Of a DNA stretch of 64,000 nt, positions 34,964-43,628 are shown one piece after another (position 1 is the stretch's first letter; the number at the start of each line of letters is the position of its first letter). The DNA is from Brevibacterium permense. GTDB taxonomy: Bacteria > Actinomycetota > Actinomycetes > Actinomycetales > Brevibacteriaceae. Position numbers and translations under genes: made by a program. The notes under the pieces were generated by a model. That model had not been told where the DNA came from, ran no database searches, and saw only the letters and a list, made by a program, of their open reading frames with translations. Location: the NCBI RefSeq assembly GCF_013280495.1, contig NZ_JABSSX010000001.1, positions 248,001 to 312,000 on the forward strand, in the 5' to 3' direction.

Positions 34964-35323
34964 ATGTCTGAATATGATCCTCCGGCGTGGATGATCCGCT
35001 ACCGGAACTTCAAAACGCTGTGCTCCTACGTCTGCGGTGAGTTCATCCGCTTCTATCTCACCACCGGCTGCGATCAGATCAGGTATACGCATTCGCAGAT
35101 CACCGAGGGACTGCCGAACTATTCATGCCGACTGGACTCCGATGACGGTTCGGTTCTGATGCTGCCACTCGATGACTGGGTCGATCGTCTGGACGAGGTC
35201 ATGCCGCTGGTGCGGACGTGGCTGGGCGAGCATTCGGATCTCAAAGGGTGCAAGCCGGAGAAGTCGCACTACCAGGGCGACCGTTATTGGTTCACCCGCT
35301 GGCAGGAGGTCAACCCGTGGTGA
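34964..35323 (+). CDS. Conserved-looking hypothetical protein
   Basis: A 119-residue soluble protein rich in Tyr, Trp and Cys (PPAWMIRYRNFKTLCSYVCG, KSHYQGDRYWFTRWQEVNPW). I do not recognise a family. The codon pattern is that of a real gene, and the -10 TACAAT just before the ATG gives a leaderless start. The paired cysteines near residue 20 could be structural. It is isolated between an MFS gene and a micro-ORF. Not related to the Tyr-rich 102-residue protein at 40527 as far as I can see. Confidence 0.6.
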   Translation: MSEYDPPAWMIRYRNFKTLCSYVCGEFIRFYLTTGCDQIRYTHSQITEGLPNYSCRLDSDDGSVLMLPLDDWVDRLDEVMPLVRTWLGEHSDLKGCKPEKSHYQGDRYWFTRWQEVNPW

Positions 35324-35402
35324 CGGGCGACTCTGTGATGACGGAGGCCCGCAGTCGGGCGCCTTGGACATCCGGCGGGTGGGTCGCAGTAGAATTCGGA
35401 AC

Positions 35403-35489
35403 ATGCGCAAACGTGTGATCGTGATCGTCATCGCGGCCTTGGCGGTACTGGGGCTGGTCGCCACCATGCTGGGCGGCGTGCCTGCCTGA
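35403..35489 (+). CDS. 28-residue single-helix membrane micro-protein
   Basis: An ORF too short for most gene callers: RKR followed by about 20 hydrophobic residues and a GG-containing end, a typical one-pass membrane peptide. A promoter (TTGGAC near 35364 and TAGAAT at 35390-35395) ends 7 nt before the ATG, giving a leaderless message. Small proteins of this type occur widely in actinobacteria without known function. Confidence 0.5.
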   Translation: MRKRVIVIVIAALAVLGLVATMLGGVPA

Positions 35490-35517
35490 GTCGCCTGCCG
35501 GCCTGACATCACCCGCC

Positions 35518-35790
35518 GTGCCGGAGACGGCTCTGCACGTCTTCGCCCACGATGCGGAGAGCACCGACGAAGTGGTCGGTACCGGCGGAACCCTGAAAGG
35601 CCTCGGAGAGCTCGTAGCCGAGCGGTACAACGAACGAGGCGACGAACTCAGGAACCGCTTTCAGCGGTACGGCTTCGACTCCGATGAAATCGAGAAGTTC
35701 GAAAGCGATCTCGACAACGGAGCGATTCTGCTTGTGATCGACGACCCCGATCTCCGTGCGAATTATAAAGGCAATCGCCGAACACCGTAA
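35518..35790 (+). CDS. General-stress-protein-17M-like (YflT-like) fragment
   Basis: A 90-residue acidic protein starting at GTG 35518. ETALHVFAHDAESTDEVVGT, RFQRYGFDSDEIEKF and DNGAILLVIDDPD resemble the middle and end of YflT/GSP17M stress proteins (…the E-x-y-G-A-I-L-L-V pattern). The N-terminal strand-helix unit of that domain is missing, so this may be a truncated gene or a short variant. There is no strong ribosome site. Identification is tentative. Confidence 0.4.
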   Translation: MPETALHVFAHDAESTDEVVGTGGTLKGLGELVAERYNERGDELRNRFQRYGFDSDEIEKFESDLDNGAILLVIDDPDLRANYKGNRRTP

Positions 35791-35910
35791 GGGACTGGTC
35801 GCGGGCGTCGACGTTTGGGATGGTGGAGTCTCGGTTCGGCAGAGGTCGCGGAGCGGTGACGATTGCTGCTCCGCCGAGCACCTTGACGAACCTCGAGGAA
35901 AGGAGAAACC

Positions 35911-37284
35911 GTGACCGCGAAATTCAACACCACGAACCCGGCGACCGGAGAGGTCCTCAAGGAATTTCCCACAGCCAGCGACGAGGAGATCTCCGCCGTC
36001 ATCGACGCCTCCGACGCGGCCTTCCAGACATGGCGGACGACCGATGTCCGGGAGCGTTCTGCACCGCTCGCCCGAGCGGCGGATCTCATGGATGAGCGCA
36101 GGTGGGACCTCGCTGAGCTCCTCACGCTCGAAATGGGCAAACTGCGCGCCGAGGCCGAAGCAGAGGTCGAACTGGCAGCGAGGATTCTGCGCTACTACGC
36201 CGAAGAGGGACCCCTGCTGCTCTCTGACGAGGTGCTCGAACCGTCCAGCGGAGGCAGCGCGGTGATGAAGTACGAGCCCATCGGTCCGATACTCGGTGTC
36301 ATGCCGTGGAACTTCCCCTACTACCAGGTGGTCCGCCTGGCTGCGCCGAACCTCGTGGCGGGCAACACCATCATCCTCAAGCACGCATCGAACTGTCCGC
36401 AGTCGGCTCTGGCCTTCGAACAGGTCATGAATGATGCGCAGCTGCCGTCCGACTGCTATCGCAACGTCTTCGCCGACAGTGATCAGATCCAGACGATCAT
36501 CGCGGACGAGAGAGTTCGCGGCGCCTCGCTGACCGGTTCCGAAGGCGCCGGAGCGGCAGTGGCAGGGGCCGCCGGAGACAATCTGAAGAAGTTTATCCTC
36601 GAACTCGGCGGAAGCGACCCGTTCATCGTCCTCGACTCCGCGGATCTGGACGCGACCGTCACCGCCGCCGTGAAAGGGCGGATGACGAACTCCGGCCAGA
36701 GCTGCATCGCCTCCAAGCGCCTCATCGTGGTCGAAGATCTCTACGACGAGTTCGTGGATCTGATGACGGCGAAGATGTCGCAGTTCGTCGCAGGAGACCC
36801 TGCAGACTCCGTCACCACGATGGCACCTCTGTCCTCCGAACAGGCCGCCCGTGACCTCATGGAGCAGGTCGAGGACGCTGTCGACCACGGTGCGAAGGTC
36901 CACACCGGAGGGCACCGAGTCGACCGACCGGGTGCCTTCGTCGAACCCACGGTGCTGACCGGGGTGACCGAACAAATGCGTGCCTACTCGGAGGAACTGT
37001 TCGGGCCCGTCGCGGTCGTCTACTCGGTCGCAGACGAGGATGAAGCCGTCGCACTCGCCAATGACTCGTCGTTCGGCCTCGGCGGCACTGTCGTCAGCGA
37101 CGACATCGAGAAGGCCCAACGCGTCGCTGACCGCATCGACACCGGAATGGTGTGGATCAACCAGGCCACCTGGACCGAACCCGACCTGCCCTTCGGCGGG
37201 ACCAAGCGCTCCGGCGTCGGCCGTGAACTCGGCGCAGAGGGCGTTCGCGAGTTCGTCAACAAGAAGCTCATCCGTACGCCCTGA
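35911..37284 (+). CDS. NAD(P)-dependent aldehyde dehydrogenase (second succinate-semialdehyde-type paralogue)
   Basis: A 457-residue aldehyde dehydrogenase closely similar to the one at 1684. [28 protein letters not shown] (base E231), NSGQSC (nucleophile C265) and [15 protein letters not shown] are all intact. GTG 35911 follows AAGGAG. It leads an operon with an SDR 42 nt downstream and the remains of a FAD oxidoreductase, which suggests an alcohol-to-aldehyde-to-acid oxidation pathway. The substrate may differ from that of the first copy because substrate-loop residues vary. Confidence 0.85.
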   Translation: MTAKFNTTNPATGEVLKEFPTASDEEISAVIDASDAAFQTWRTTDVRERSAPLARAADLMDERRWDLAELLTLEMGKLRAEAEAEVELAARILRYYAEEGPLLLSDEVLEPSSGGSAVMKYEPIGPILGVMPWNFPYYQVVRLAAPNLVAGNTIILKHASNCPQSALAFEQVMNDAQLPSDCYRNVFADSDQIQTIIADERVRGASLTGSEGAGAAVAGAAGDNLKKFILELGGSDPFIVLDSADLDATVTAAVKGRMTNSGQSCIASKRLIVVEDLYDEFVDLMTAKMSQFVAGDPADSVTTMAPLSSEQAARDLMEQVEDAVDHGAKVHTGGHRVDRPGAFVEPTVLTGVTEQMRAYSEELFGPVAVVYSVADEDEAVALANDSSFGLGGTVVSDDIEKAQRVADRIDTGMVWINQATWTEPDLPFGGTKRSGVGRELGAEGVREFVNKKLIRTP

Positions 37285-37326
37285 CACAGCAGACCGACAG
37301 TCGTCCGAGATACCGGGAGGAGACAG

Positions 37327-38127
37327 ATGGATCTCAACATCCGCGACCGCAAGGCACTGGTGACGGGGGCGAGTTCGGGCATCGGGCTGGAGACAGCCCG
37401 TCAGCTCCTCGCCGAAGGAGCCGTCGTCGTGATGACCGGGCCTGAGCCCGACGAACTCAAAGCCGCAGTCGACGAGCTCGCCGAGTTCAAAGAGCGGATC
37501 TACGTCCACGACGCCGATATCGCCGATGACGAATCAGTCGACGAACTCGCCGCGTCCGTCGCCGCCGACGTCGGCGACCTCGACATCCTCGTCAACGTCG
37601 CCGGCATTCACGGGGCCGGCGGGCTGTTCCACGAGATCAGCCAGGAGGGCTGGGACCGAACCATCGACGTCGACCTCATGGGACCGGTCCGTGTCACTCG
37701 GGCGTTCCTTCCGGGACTTCGCCGAGGCGGCTGGGGGCGAATCGTGTTCGTGTCCTCCGAAGACGCTGTGCAGCCCTATGACGACGAGCTGCCGTACTGT
37801 GCGGCCAAAGCCGGCATGCTCTCCTTGGCCAAGGGACTCTCGCGCACCTACGCCTCCGAAGGACTGCTGGTCAACACCGTCTCTCCGGCGTTCATCGCGA
37901 CCCAGATGACCGACGAGATGATGAATGAGCGAGCCCAGCAGAAGGGAACGAGCTTCGATGAGGCCATCGCCTCGTTCCTGCGCGAGGAGCGTCCGTTCAT
38001 GGAACTCGGTCGTCGCGGCCGACCGGAGGAGGTGGCCAAGGTCATCGCATTCCTCTGCTCGGACGCCGCGAGCTTCGTCAACGGTTCGAATTATCGCGTG
38101 GACGCCGGATCCGTCGCCACGATCTAG
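37327..38127 (+). CDS. SDR-family oxidoreductase
   Basis: A 266-residue classical short-chain dehydrogenase. Motifs are TGASSGIG (cofactor loop), NVAGIHG (NNAG-like), SSED with the active-site serine and YCAAK (YxxxK). The C-terminal segment ELGRRGRPEEVAKVIAFLCS is normal. GGGAGGAG precedes ATG 37327. The E-P-D pattern after strand 2 suggests NAD preference, but weakly. It is co-transcribed with the upstream aldehyde dehydrogenase. Confidence 0.85.
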   Translation: MDLNIRDRKALVTGASSGIGLETARQLLAEGAVVVMTGPEPDELKAAVDELAEFKERIYVHDADIADDESVDELAASVAADVGDLDILVNVAGIHGAGGLFHEISQEGWDRTIDVDLMGPVRVTRAFLPGLRRGGWGRIVFVSSEDAVQPYDDELPYCAAKAGMLSLAKGLSRTYASEGLLVNTVSPAFIATQMTDEMMNERAQQKGTSFDEAIASFLREERPFMELGRRGRPEEVAKVIAFLCSDAASFVNGSNYRVDAGSVATI

Positions 38128-38187
38128 TGCGCCAGAGCGCCCCGAACACCGAATACAGCAGAGACGACAGGAAGAGGAGCATCCGAC

Positions 38188-38479
38188 ATGGCTGAGTTCC
38201 GATATGTGATCATCGGCGGCGGCATGGCCGCTGACTCCGCGGCCCAGGGGATACGGGAGATCGACGAGGAGGGTTCGATTGCCATCATCAGCGATGACGT
38301 CGACGAGCCCTATACCGTCGTCTGCGGGATCTGTCGGGCCGGAACCTGAGCATCGCAGCCACGGACGCGTCCGCGGAGCCCTCATGGTGAGTACGGAGGG
38401 CCGACTCGATGACGCACGGGAGATACTGGCCGAAGACTGGGACCACACCCCGGGTGGCCTCGTGACCAGGATCTCGTGA
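38188..38479 (+). pseudogene. FAD-dependent pyridine nucleotide-disulfide oxidoreductase, internal deletion
   Basis: ATG 38188, with GAAGAGGAG upstream, opens the N-terminus of a ferredoxin-reductase-like FAD enzyme: YVIIGGGMAADSAAQGIREI and DDVDEPYT. The frame ends at TGA 38347-38349 after 53 residues, where a full protein would continue EPYTRP for about 350 more. About 20 nt later, in another frame, GRVRGALMVSTEGRLDDARE resembles the C-terminal end of the same family, and stops at 38479. Both ends survive while the middle is gone, so this is a collapsed third gene of the dehydrogenase/SDR operon. Confidence 0.65.
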
Positions 38480-38690
38480 ATTGAGTCTCTGGGCAGAACC
38501 TCACAGGGGCCCGCGGCGCTGAGCCGTGTTCGCGCCTGCCCTCGATCCTTCGACTCAGCGCCACCGTGCGCTGTGGGCGCAGAGTACTCTCCTTCAGGCG
38601 TTCGCACTATGCCTTGTCGGCCCCGCAGAGTGTGCTTAGACTTCCTGGCAATCAGAAGACTCTGTCCAGGAATTGTCCAGGAGGCGTGTG

Positions 38691-40532
38691 ATGAGTGGGA
38701 AGATCGAACTCGGGACGGTCAAGACCGACGTGCCGGCACGGTTGGATCGGCTGCCGTGGGCCCGGTTCCACTGGATGGTCGTCGTCGGGCTCGGCAGTGT
38801 GTGGATCCTCGATGGTCTCGAGGTCACGATGGTCGGCAACGTCGCGGCTCGGATGACCGAAGAGGGCAGCGGCATCGACATGACTGCGGGGCAGATCGGC
38901 ACGGCCGGAGCAATCTACGTGCTCGGTGCTTGTGTCGGTGCGATCGTCTTCGGTCAGCTCACCGACCGATTCGGTCGCCGCAAGCTCTTCCTCATCACTC
39001 TCGTGCTCTATCTCGTCGCCACCGTCGCCACGGCGTTCTCGTTCTCCGCCTGGTACTTCTTCCTCGTCCGCTTTCTCACCGGTGCCGGCATCGGCGGGGA
39101 ATACGCGGCCGTCAACTCGGCCATCGACGAACTCATCCCCGCCCGCGTGCGGGGCCGCATCGATCTCATCATCAACGGCTCCTACTGGCTCGGTGCCGCC
39201 GGTGGTGCGGCAACGACCCTGCTCTTCCTCAACACCGATATCCTGCCGAAGATGATCGGCTGGCGCCTGGCCTTCGCCGTCGGCATGCTGCTGGCGATCT
39301 TCGTCTTCGTCGTGCGCAAGAACGTTCCAGAGAGTCCGAGGTGGCTGTTCATCCACGGTCGGAACGACGAGGCCGAACGCATCGTCGGCGAGATCGAAGA
39401 CGGCATCGAAGCGGAGACCTCACAGACTCTGCCGGCGCCGAAGAAGACCATCACCGTCCGGCAGCGGAAGACGATCTCGTTCGTCGAGATCATGAAGGTC
39501 GCTTTCACGATCTATCCCAAACGCGCAATCCTCTGCCTCGTCCTCTTCGTCGGTCAGGCGTTCCTCTACAACGGCATCACCTTCAACCTCGGCACGATCT
39601 TCAGCGGTTTCTACGGAGTCGCCGCAGCCTCGGTGCCGATCTTCATCATTCTGTGGTCGCTGAGCAACTTCGCCGGCCCCGTCGTCCTCGGCAGGCTCTT
39701 CGACACGATCGGTCGGAAGCCGATGATCTCGTTCAGCTACCTCGGATCGGCGGTCGTCGCAGTCGTCCTCGCCTTCGTCTTCAATGGTGAAGTCGGCGGC
39801 GAATGGCTCTTCCTCCTGATCCTCGTCGTGTGCTTCTTCCTCGCGTCGTCCGGTGCCAGCGCAGCCTATCTCACGGTCAGCGAGATCTTTCCGATGGAGA
39901 CTCGAGCACTGGCCATCGCGTTCTTCTACGCCGTCGGCACGGCCGCCGGAGGCATCGCCGGTCCGCTGCTCTTCGGCGGCATGATCGAGTCCGGTGACCG
40001 CTCCCAAGTGGCCTGGGCGTTCTGCATCGGGGCAGCGGTCATGGCGCTCGGCGGAGTCGCCGAACTGCTCTTCGGAGTCAAGGCGGAAGGTGCCGACCTC
40101 GAAGACATCGCCCGCCCCTTGACGGCCGAGGACGCTGAGGGTGCCGAAAGCGCTGCGGAAAGCGGTTCTGAGCGGACCGAGCGCAGTGACCGGGCGGGCT
40201 CCGCCGCCGCAGCCGAATCGTCGGCGGGCCCTGAGGCGGGAAGCCGAAGGGAGCGTCTGCGTCCGGGCCCGGGATCGGCCGGCGTCTATGCGCCGTGGCC
40301 TTCGGTGTCCTCTCGCGACGTTCCGCCCGAGGTCTCGGCCAACGAGGTCAACGGCATCATCGATTTCGTCCGCGACATGGAACCTGTCGGTGAGGTCGAA
40401 CTCTACCGTGCGGTCGGGGCTCGGCGATGGGGCCCAGGACGCTTCCGTGCGGCGGTGCGTGAAGCAGTTCGGCAGGGAGCCGTCCATCGCAACCGCCGCG
40501 GCAGGCTGGAATACCGAGGCGACCGATCATAG
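38691..40532 (+). CDS. MFS (sugar/aromatic acid porter-like) transporter with C-terminal winged-helix-like domain
   Basis: A 613-residue protein. Residues about 25-470 form a 12-helix metabolite:H+ symporter: VWILDGLEVTMVGNVAARM, DRFGRRKLFL, GIGGEYAAVNSAIDELIPAR and RALAIAFFYAVGTAAGGIAG. After a disordered Ala/Ser/Glu-rich linker (about 475-550), a compact basic module follows (551-613). It reads NEVNGIIDFVRDMEP, then GEVELYRAVGARRWGPGRFR, then AVREAVRQGAVHRNRRGRLE, resembling a helix-turn-helix with wing. Normal relatives end near 480. ATG 38691 has AGGAGG 6 nt upstream. Confidence 0.75.
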   Translation: MSGKIELGTVKTDVPARLDRLPWARFHWMVVVGLGSVWILDGLEVTMVGNVAARMTEEGSGIDMTAGQIGTAGAIYVLGACVGAIVFGQLTDRFGRRKLFLITLVLYLVATVATAFSFSAWYFFLVRFLTGAGIGGEYAAVNSAIDELIPARVRGRIDLIINGSYWLGAAGGAATTLLFLNTDILPKMIGWRLAFAVGMLLAIFVFVVRKNVPESPRWLFIHGRNDEAERIVGEIEDGIEAETSQTLPAPKKTITVRQRKTISFVEIMKVAFTIYPKRAILCLVLFVGQAFLYNGITFNLGTIFSGFYGVAAASVPIFIILWSLSNFAGPVVLGRLFDTIGRKPMISFSYLGSAVVAVVLAFVFNGEVGGEWLFLLILVVCFFLASSGASAAYLTVSEIFPMETRALAIAFFYAVGTAAGGIAGPLLFGGMIESGDRSQVAWAFCIGAAVMALGGVAELLFGVKAEGADLEDIARPLTAEDAEGAESAAESGSERTERSDRAGSAAAAESSAGPEAGSRRERLRPGPGSAGVYAPWPSVSSRDVPPEVSANEVNGIIDFVRDMEPVGEVELYRAVGARRWGPGRFRAAVREAVRQGAVHRNRRGRLEYRGDRS

Positions 40533-40835
40533 ACCGGGTTCGTCGGTCAGCGGGGCTCGCGGAGGCGGAGGAAGCATATCGATGAGTTCATTGACGGCCT
40601 CGGCCAGAATGTCGTGCTGATAGGGCTCCAGGAAGTAAGCCTCGTGGAGGTAGGCATCGAGCTCGTATTCGGTGAGTTCACCGCCAAGGCTGACATAGTG
40701 CAGCCACGCTCCGGCAACCGATATGTTCCAGAAATCAACGGCCTCCGTGAGCTGCCTCCGCCTGATGATCGCGCGCTCGTCTGAGAACGAGTCACCGGAG
40801 TGGGTGTCGATGCGCTTCGGGTTCTGATCGTCCAT
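40527..40835 (-). CDS. Hypothetical protein
   Basis: A 102-residue soluble acidic protein that I do not recognise. It contains RRRQLTEAVDFWNISVAGAW, LHYVSLGGELTEYELDAYLH and a Pro-rich end (LPPPPRAPL). The helical, Tyr/Leu/Glu-rich body looks like a small conserved actinobacterial family. ATG 40835 lacks a strong ribosome site. Its last codons overlap the convergent MFS gene by 6 nt. Confidence 0.55.
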   Translation of the reverse strand: MDDQNPKRIDTHSGDSFSDERAIIRRRQLTEAVDFWNISVAGAWLHYVSLGGELTEYELDAYLHEAYFLEPYQHDILAEAVNELIDMLPPPPRAPLTDEPGL

Positions 40836-41157
40836 ACGTCTGCTGATTCGCCTCGTGACTTTCGCGGCAGGAGGTTCGTCCTGCCCAGTGTGCCAGCGAT
40901 CCGGGCCCAGCGCTCCCTGCGCTCCCTGCTCTCGCTGGTCGCTGGTCTCGAATCTTCCCGAAGTGTATATTCTGCTTCTCGAGCAGGGCTAGGGGGTGTC
41001 GGCGATCGGTCTGCCGCTTCTAAATCGCCGCGAGCGCATAACGCCTGCACCTGCCGAAGGAGCCTCTACGCAGGTATTTCAGTGAGGTCCCACATCTGGT
41101 GTCGCATCCGCGGCCGGTCCAATAGCGTGAGCGGGTCAGAAACGGAATGAGGTGACG
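40836..41157. other. 322-nt intergenic region
   Basis: It lies between the leftward hypothetical gene and the rightward GCS2 remnant. A TATATT-containing patch near 40963-40975 and a TAGCGT -10-like box (41123-41128) ahead of the GCS2 start are the only signals. No conserved ORF, hairpin or RNA gene is evident. Confidence 0.35.
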
Positions 41158-41835
41158 ATGAGCGAATTCGGCATCAAGGAGGAATTCCTCCTCGTCGATC
41201 GACATTCACTTCTGCCTGCTCTATCGAAGAGCAGCTCGCAGGAGGTAGAGGACGCGGTGAGCCCGAGCAGCGGAGAAGCCTGTGCCGAATGGCTGCCCGG
41301 GCAGATCGAATTCGCCACTCCCGTCCTGACCACGGCCGACGAGGCGGTCGAATCGCTGCACGCTTTTCGCCGCAGCCTCTCGACAGCGTCTCGGGCGCGC
41401 GATCTGTTCGCTGTCGGCCTCGGCACAGCGCCTCAGATCTCGGGCGCCCCCGCAGGCGTCAGTGATGGCAGTCGCTACCGTGAGTTCGCGGACCTGGCGC
41501 CCGGGATCGCAGCCGATCAGTACGTCAACGGCATGCATGTCCATGTCGACATCCCCGACCGGGAAGCAGGACTGAGGGCACTCAACGGCCTGCGCAGATG
41601 GATTCCCGTGCTCACCGCGTTGAGCGCGAATTCTCCTCTTTGGCGCGGAGCCGACAGCGGCTTCGCCAGCTGGCGTTCCATCCACTACCGGCGGTGGGTC
41701 GTCTTCGGCATTCCGCCTCACTTCCACGACCTCGACGACTACGATGCGCAGATCGCTGCTGCGCTGCGATCGGACGTGGTGTTCGACGAGGCGACTCTGG
41801 GTTGGCTGGTCCGGCTCTCACCCACGCACAGGACC
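41158..41835 (+). pseudogene. Truncated YbdK-type glutamate-cysteine ligase (GCS2)
   Basis: The first about 226 residues match carboxylate-amine/glutamate-cysteine ligase type 2: FGIKEEFLLVD (family FGVEEEF), GQIEFATPVLTTADEAVESL, VNGMHVHVDIPDREAGLRAL, PVLTALSANSPLWRGADSGF and WVVFGIPPHF. Around 41835, after GWLVRLSPTHRT, similarity stops where the family continues with its conserved LEVRVAD-type metal-binding strand. The frame runs on to 42243 in Ser/Pro/Gly-rich sequence without homology and overlaps the convergent transposase-derived gene. The enzyme should be inactive. Confidence 0.7.
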
Positions 41836-42179
41836 GGCGAACCGGGGCCAGGGAGTGGGTTCGGTGAGATCCGGGGCCCGGACGATGCGATGCTCGCGGA
41901 TGGAGTCGAAGCACCCCGCTCGCCGATCTGCGCAGTAAGTCGATGCCGTTCGTCATCGGTAACGGTGGGCGCGGGAGCAGCAGCCGCGTCGCGGGGTATG
42001 TCATCGGTCGATACTGCTGAGGTCCCGTCCATCGGAGATGCCGCTCCAATCGTGTCTCAGGTGCCGACCCTGGGCTTGCTGTCTTCAGTCTTCAGTATTC
42101 GTCCGCGTCAGGGCCCGCCAATGGCTCCCGACGGTGGTTTTCCGTCGTTGCCCGCCGGGCCCCGCGGTGAACTGTCCCT
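41836..42179. other. Unassigned sequence between the truncated GCS2 and the transposase-derived gene
   Basis: 344 nt with no recognisable gene on either strand. A 6-bp stem CGACGG/CCGTCG (42129-42134 with 42142-42147) around TGGTTTT probably terminates the leftward transposase-derived gene. This stretch may be the flank of an old insertion. Confidence 0.4.
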
Positions 42180-43316
42180 TCAGTGCAGAGTCGATTTCAG
42201 ATCTTCGACGCGTGCGGTCAGCCGGGCGATGTCAAGCCTCTGACTCTTCTCACACAGCTCTCGCGTCTGTTCGGGACAGAGGATGCCGGATGCGAGGAGT
42301 CGGGAGACCGGTGTGCGCGGCTGGTCGTATTCGCGTCGACGCACGCCTGAGGGAGTGGGGCGCCAACCTACCGGGTTCTTCACGGGCATGAAGTAATTGA
42401 GTCGGTCGGCCAAGGCCGCCCACAGCTCGTTGGCTTTGGTGATCGCGGCGTAGGTGGCGTCCGGTGTGCCGAGCGGGAGGGCAAGGCCGCTGAACGCCCG
42501 ATCGGGCAAACGGCGCCCCTGTCGGAGACCGCTTGTGCAGTGGATCTCGATGAGGTTCTCCTCCGCCCACGTAGTGATGGCGCTGTCCGGAACCGAAGGC
42601 GGCAGCAGGACTCCGGTGACGATGAAAGGCACTGCGCGGACCATCTGTGCGAGCATGTCGACGTCCTGAGTGCCGGGGGCGAAGGTCTTCGTGTGCACCC
42701 ACCCGATCTCGACGTCGGTGAATGTCACTGTGACGCAGTCCTCGCCTGTCGGTGTCGCGATCGTCAGCAGTTCGACAAGGAAGTAGCCGGGTTCGGGTTC
42801 GAGCAGCGAACGCATGCGCTGCCGCGGGAGCGAAGCGCGCATCCCCGCCCCGGTGCCGGTCAGCCACGAATCGTCGTGGTCGCCGGCCTTGGCGTCGCGC
42901 AGGTACCGATCGATCGTCGCCGCGGAGATGTCGAGGAGTTCCTTTCGCACCGAGGACGAATAGCCGTGCCGTCCCTCACGGAGGTGGCCGTGCCTCTCCA
43001 AGGAGTCCAGGCAGTCGGCCATCCCCGCCTCGAGGTACTTACCGCAGGGGCGGCCGGAAGACTTCCACACCAGCTCGAGAGCCCGCTGGGCGTGGGGGGA
43101 GAACTTCTTCGGCTTGAGACGACGGCGGTCGACGACGGCGTCGAGGGAGACTCCGGCCCTGATCTGATGGGACTGGCTGCGCAGCTGGTGGCGCGCGTGA
43201 TCGCGGGTCCACCCGGTCGCCTCGGTGAGTGAGTCGAGGATCGTGCCCTTGCCCTTGCGCGACGACGCCTCATAGGAGCGCGCGTAGGTGCGGGCGAGTT
43301 GGATGGGTGAAGTCAT
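42180..43316 (-). CDS. IS1202/ISNCY-like transposase-derived protein without DDE residues
   Basis: A 378-residue intact ORF. The N-terminal half matches integrase-type transposases of the IS1202-like group: KGKGTILDSLTEATGWTRDH, ARHQL, FSPHAQRALELVWKSSGRPC, GKYLEAGMADCLDSLERHGHL and LDISAATIDRYL. The C-terminal end YDQPRTPVSRLLASGIL is also well kept. The catalytic core is altered. The first Asp position reads LVELLTIA, the second Asp-Asn-Gly loop is replaced by LLPPSVPDS, and the NDNAHVEQKN glutamate segment by LPDRAFSGL. ATG 43316 has GGAGGAAG 8 nt upstream. It is either a domesticated DNA-binding protein or an inactive copy with a still-open frame. Confidence 0.7.
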   Translation of the reverse strand: MTSPIQLARTYARSYEASSRKGKGTILDSLTEATGWTRDHARHQLRSQSHQIRAGVSLDAVVDRRRLKPKKFSPHAQRALELVWKSSGRPCGKYLEAGMADCLDSLERHGHLREGRHGYSSSVRKELLDISAATIDRYLRDAKAGDHDDSWLTGTGAGMRASLPRQRMRSLLEPEPGYFLVELLTIATPTGEDCVTVTFTDVEIGWVHTKTFAPGTQDVDMLAQMVRAVPFIVTGVLLPPSVPDSAITTWAEENLIEIHCTSGLRQGRRLPDRAFSGLALPLGTPDATYAAITKANELWAALADRLNYFMPVKNPVGWRPTPSGVRRREYDQPRTPVSRLLASGILCPEQTRELCEKSQRLDIARLTARVEDLKSTLH

Positions 43317-43628
43317 GATGTCTTCCTCCGAATCGGTTCGAGGAGCCGCAGGGGTTCCCGTGCTGGCAATCACGCTATTGAGGGCAGAGTTCGTGCGGAA
43401 GGGTCTTTACAGATCCGCGGGGTTCGTCTATTGGATTGCGTTGACCTCCGAGGCCCGCCACCTCGCGCGTGCGGAGGGCTTGGTCGCCCCTTCTTGACCG
43501 GATAACTCCGTTCCGCTGCAGGCCCACATCGACATCCCCCGGCCCTTCCGTCTCGTCCTCGAGTGACGTCGCCTCGGCCCGCAAGGGAGATTCGCCCCTC
43601 GGGCATTTCATTAGCTAAGCTAACGAAC
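43317..43628. other. 312-nt region between the transposase-derived gene and crtB
   Basis: It holds the divergent promoters: the ribosome site of the leftward gene at the left end, and the crtB operator palindrome at 43611-43623 on the right. One GCCGAGGCG-type motif is at 43570. No terminal inverted repeat pairing with 42.1 kb is obvious, and no ORF of note. Confidence 0.45.
43611..43623 (+). promoter_or_regulatory. Palindromic operator over the crtB promoter
   Basis: TTAGCTAAGCTAA is a perfect 13-nt palindrome. It overlaps TAAGCT (43616-43621), a TANNNT -10 ending 7 nt before crtB ATG 43629, so crtB mRNA is probably leaderless and repressible. The MarR protein encoded at 51028 is the natural candidate to bind it. 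Confidence 0.6.

Noticed and set aside
42100..43450. Complete insertion sequence with terminal inverted repeats around the transposase-derived gene
   Set aside because: I could not find matching terminal repeats or a target-site duplication by eye, so only the gene is called.
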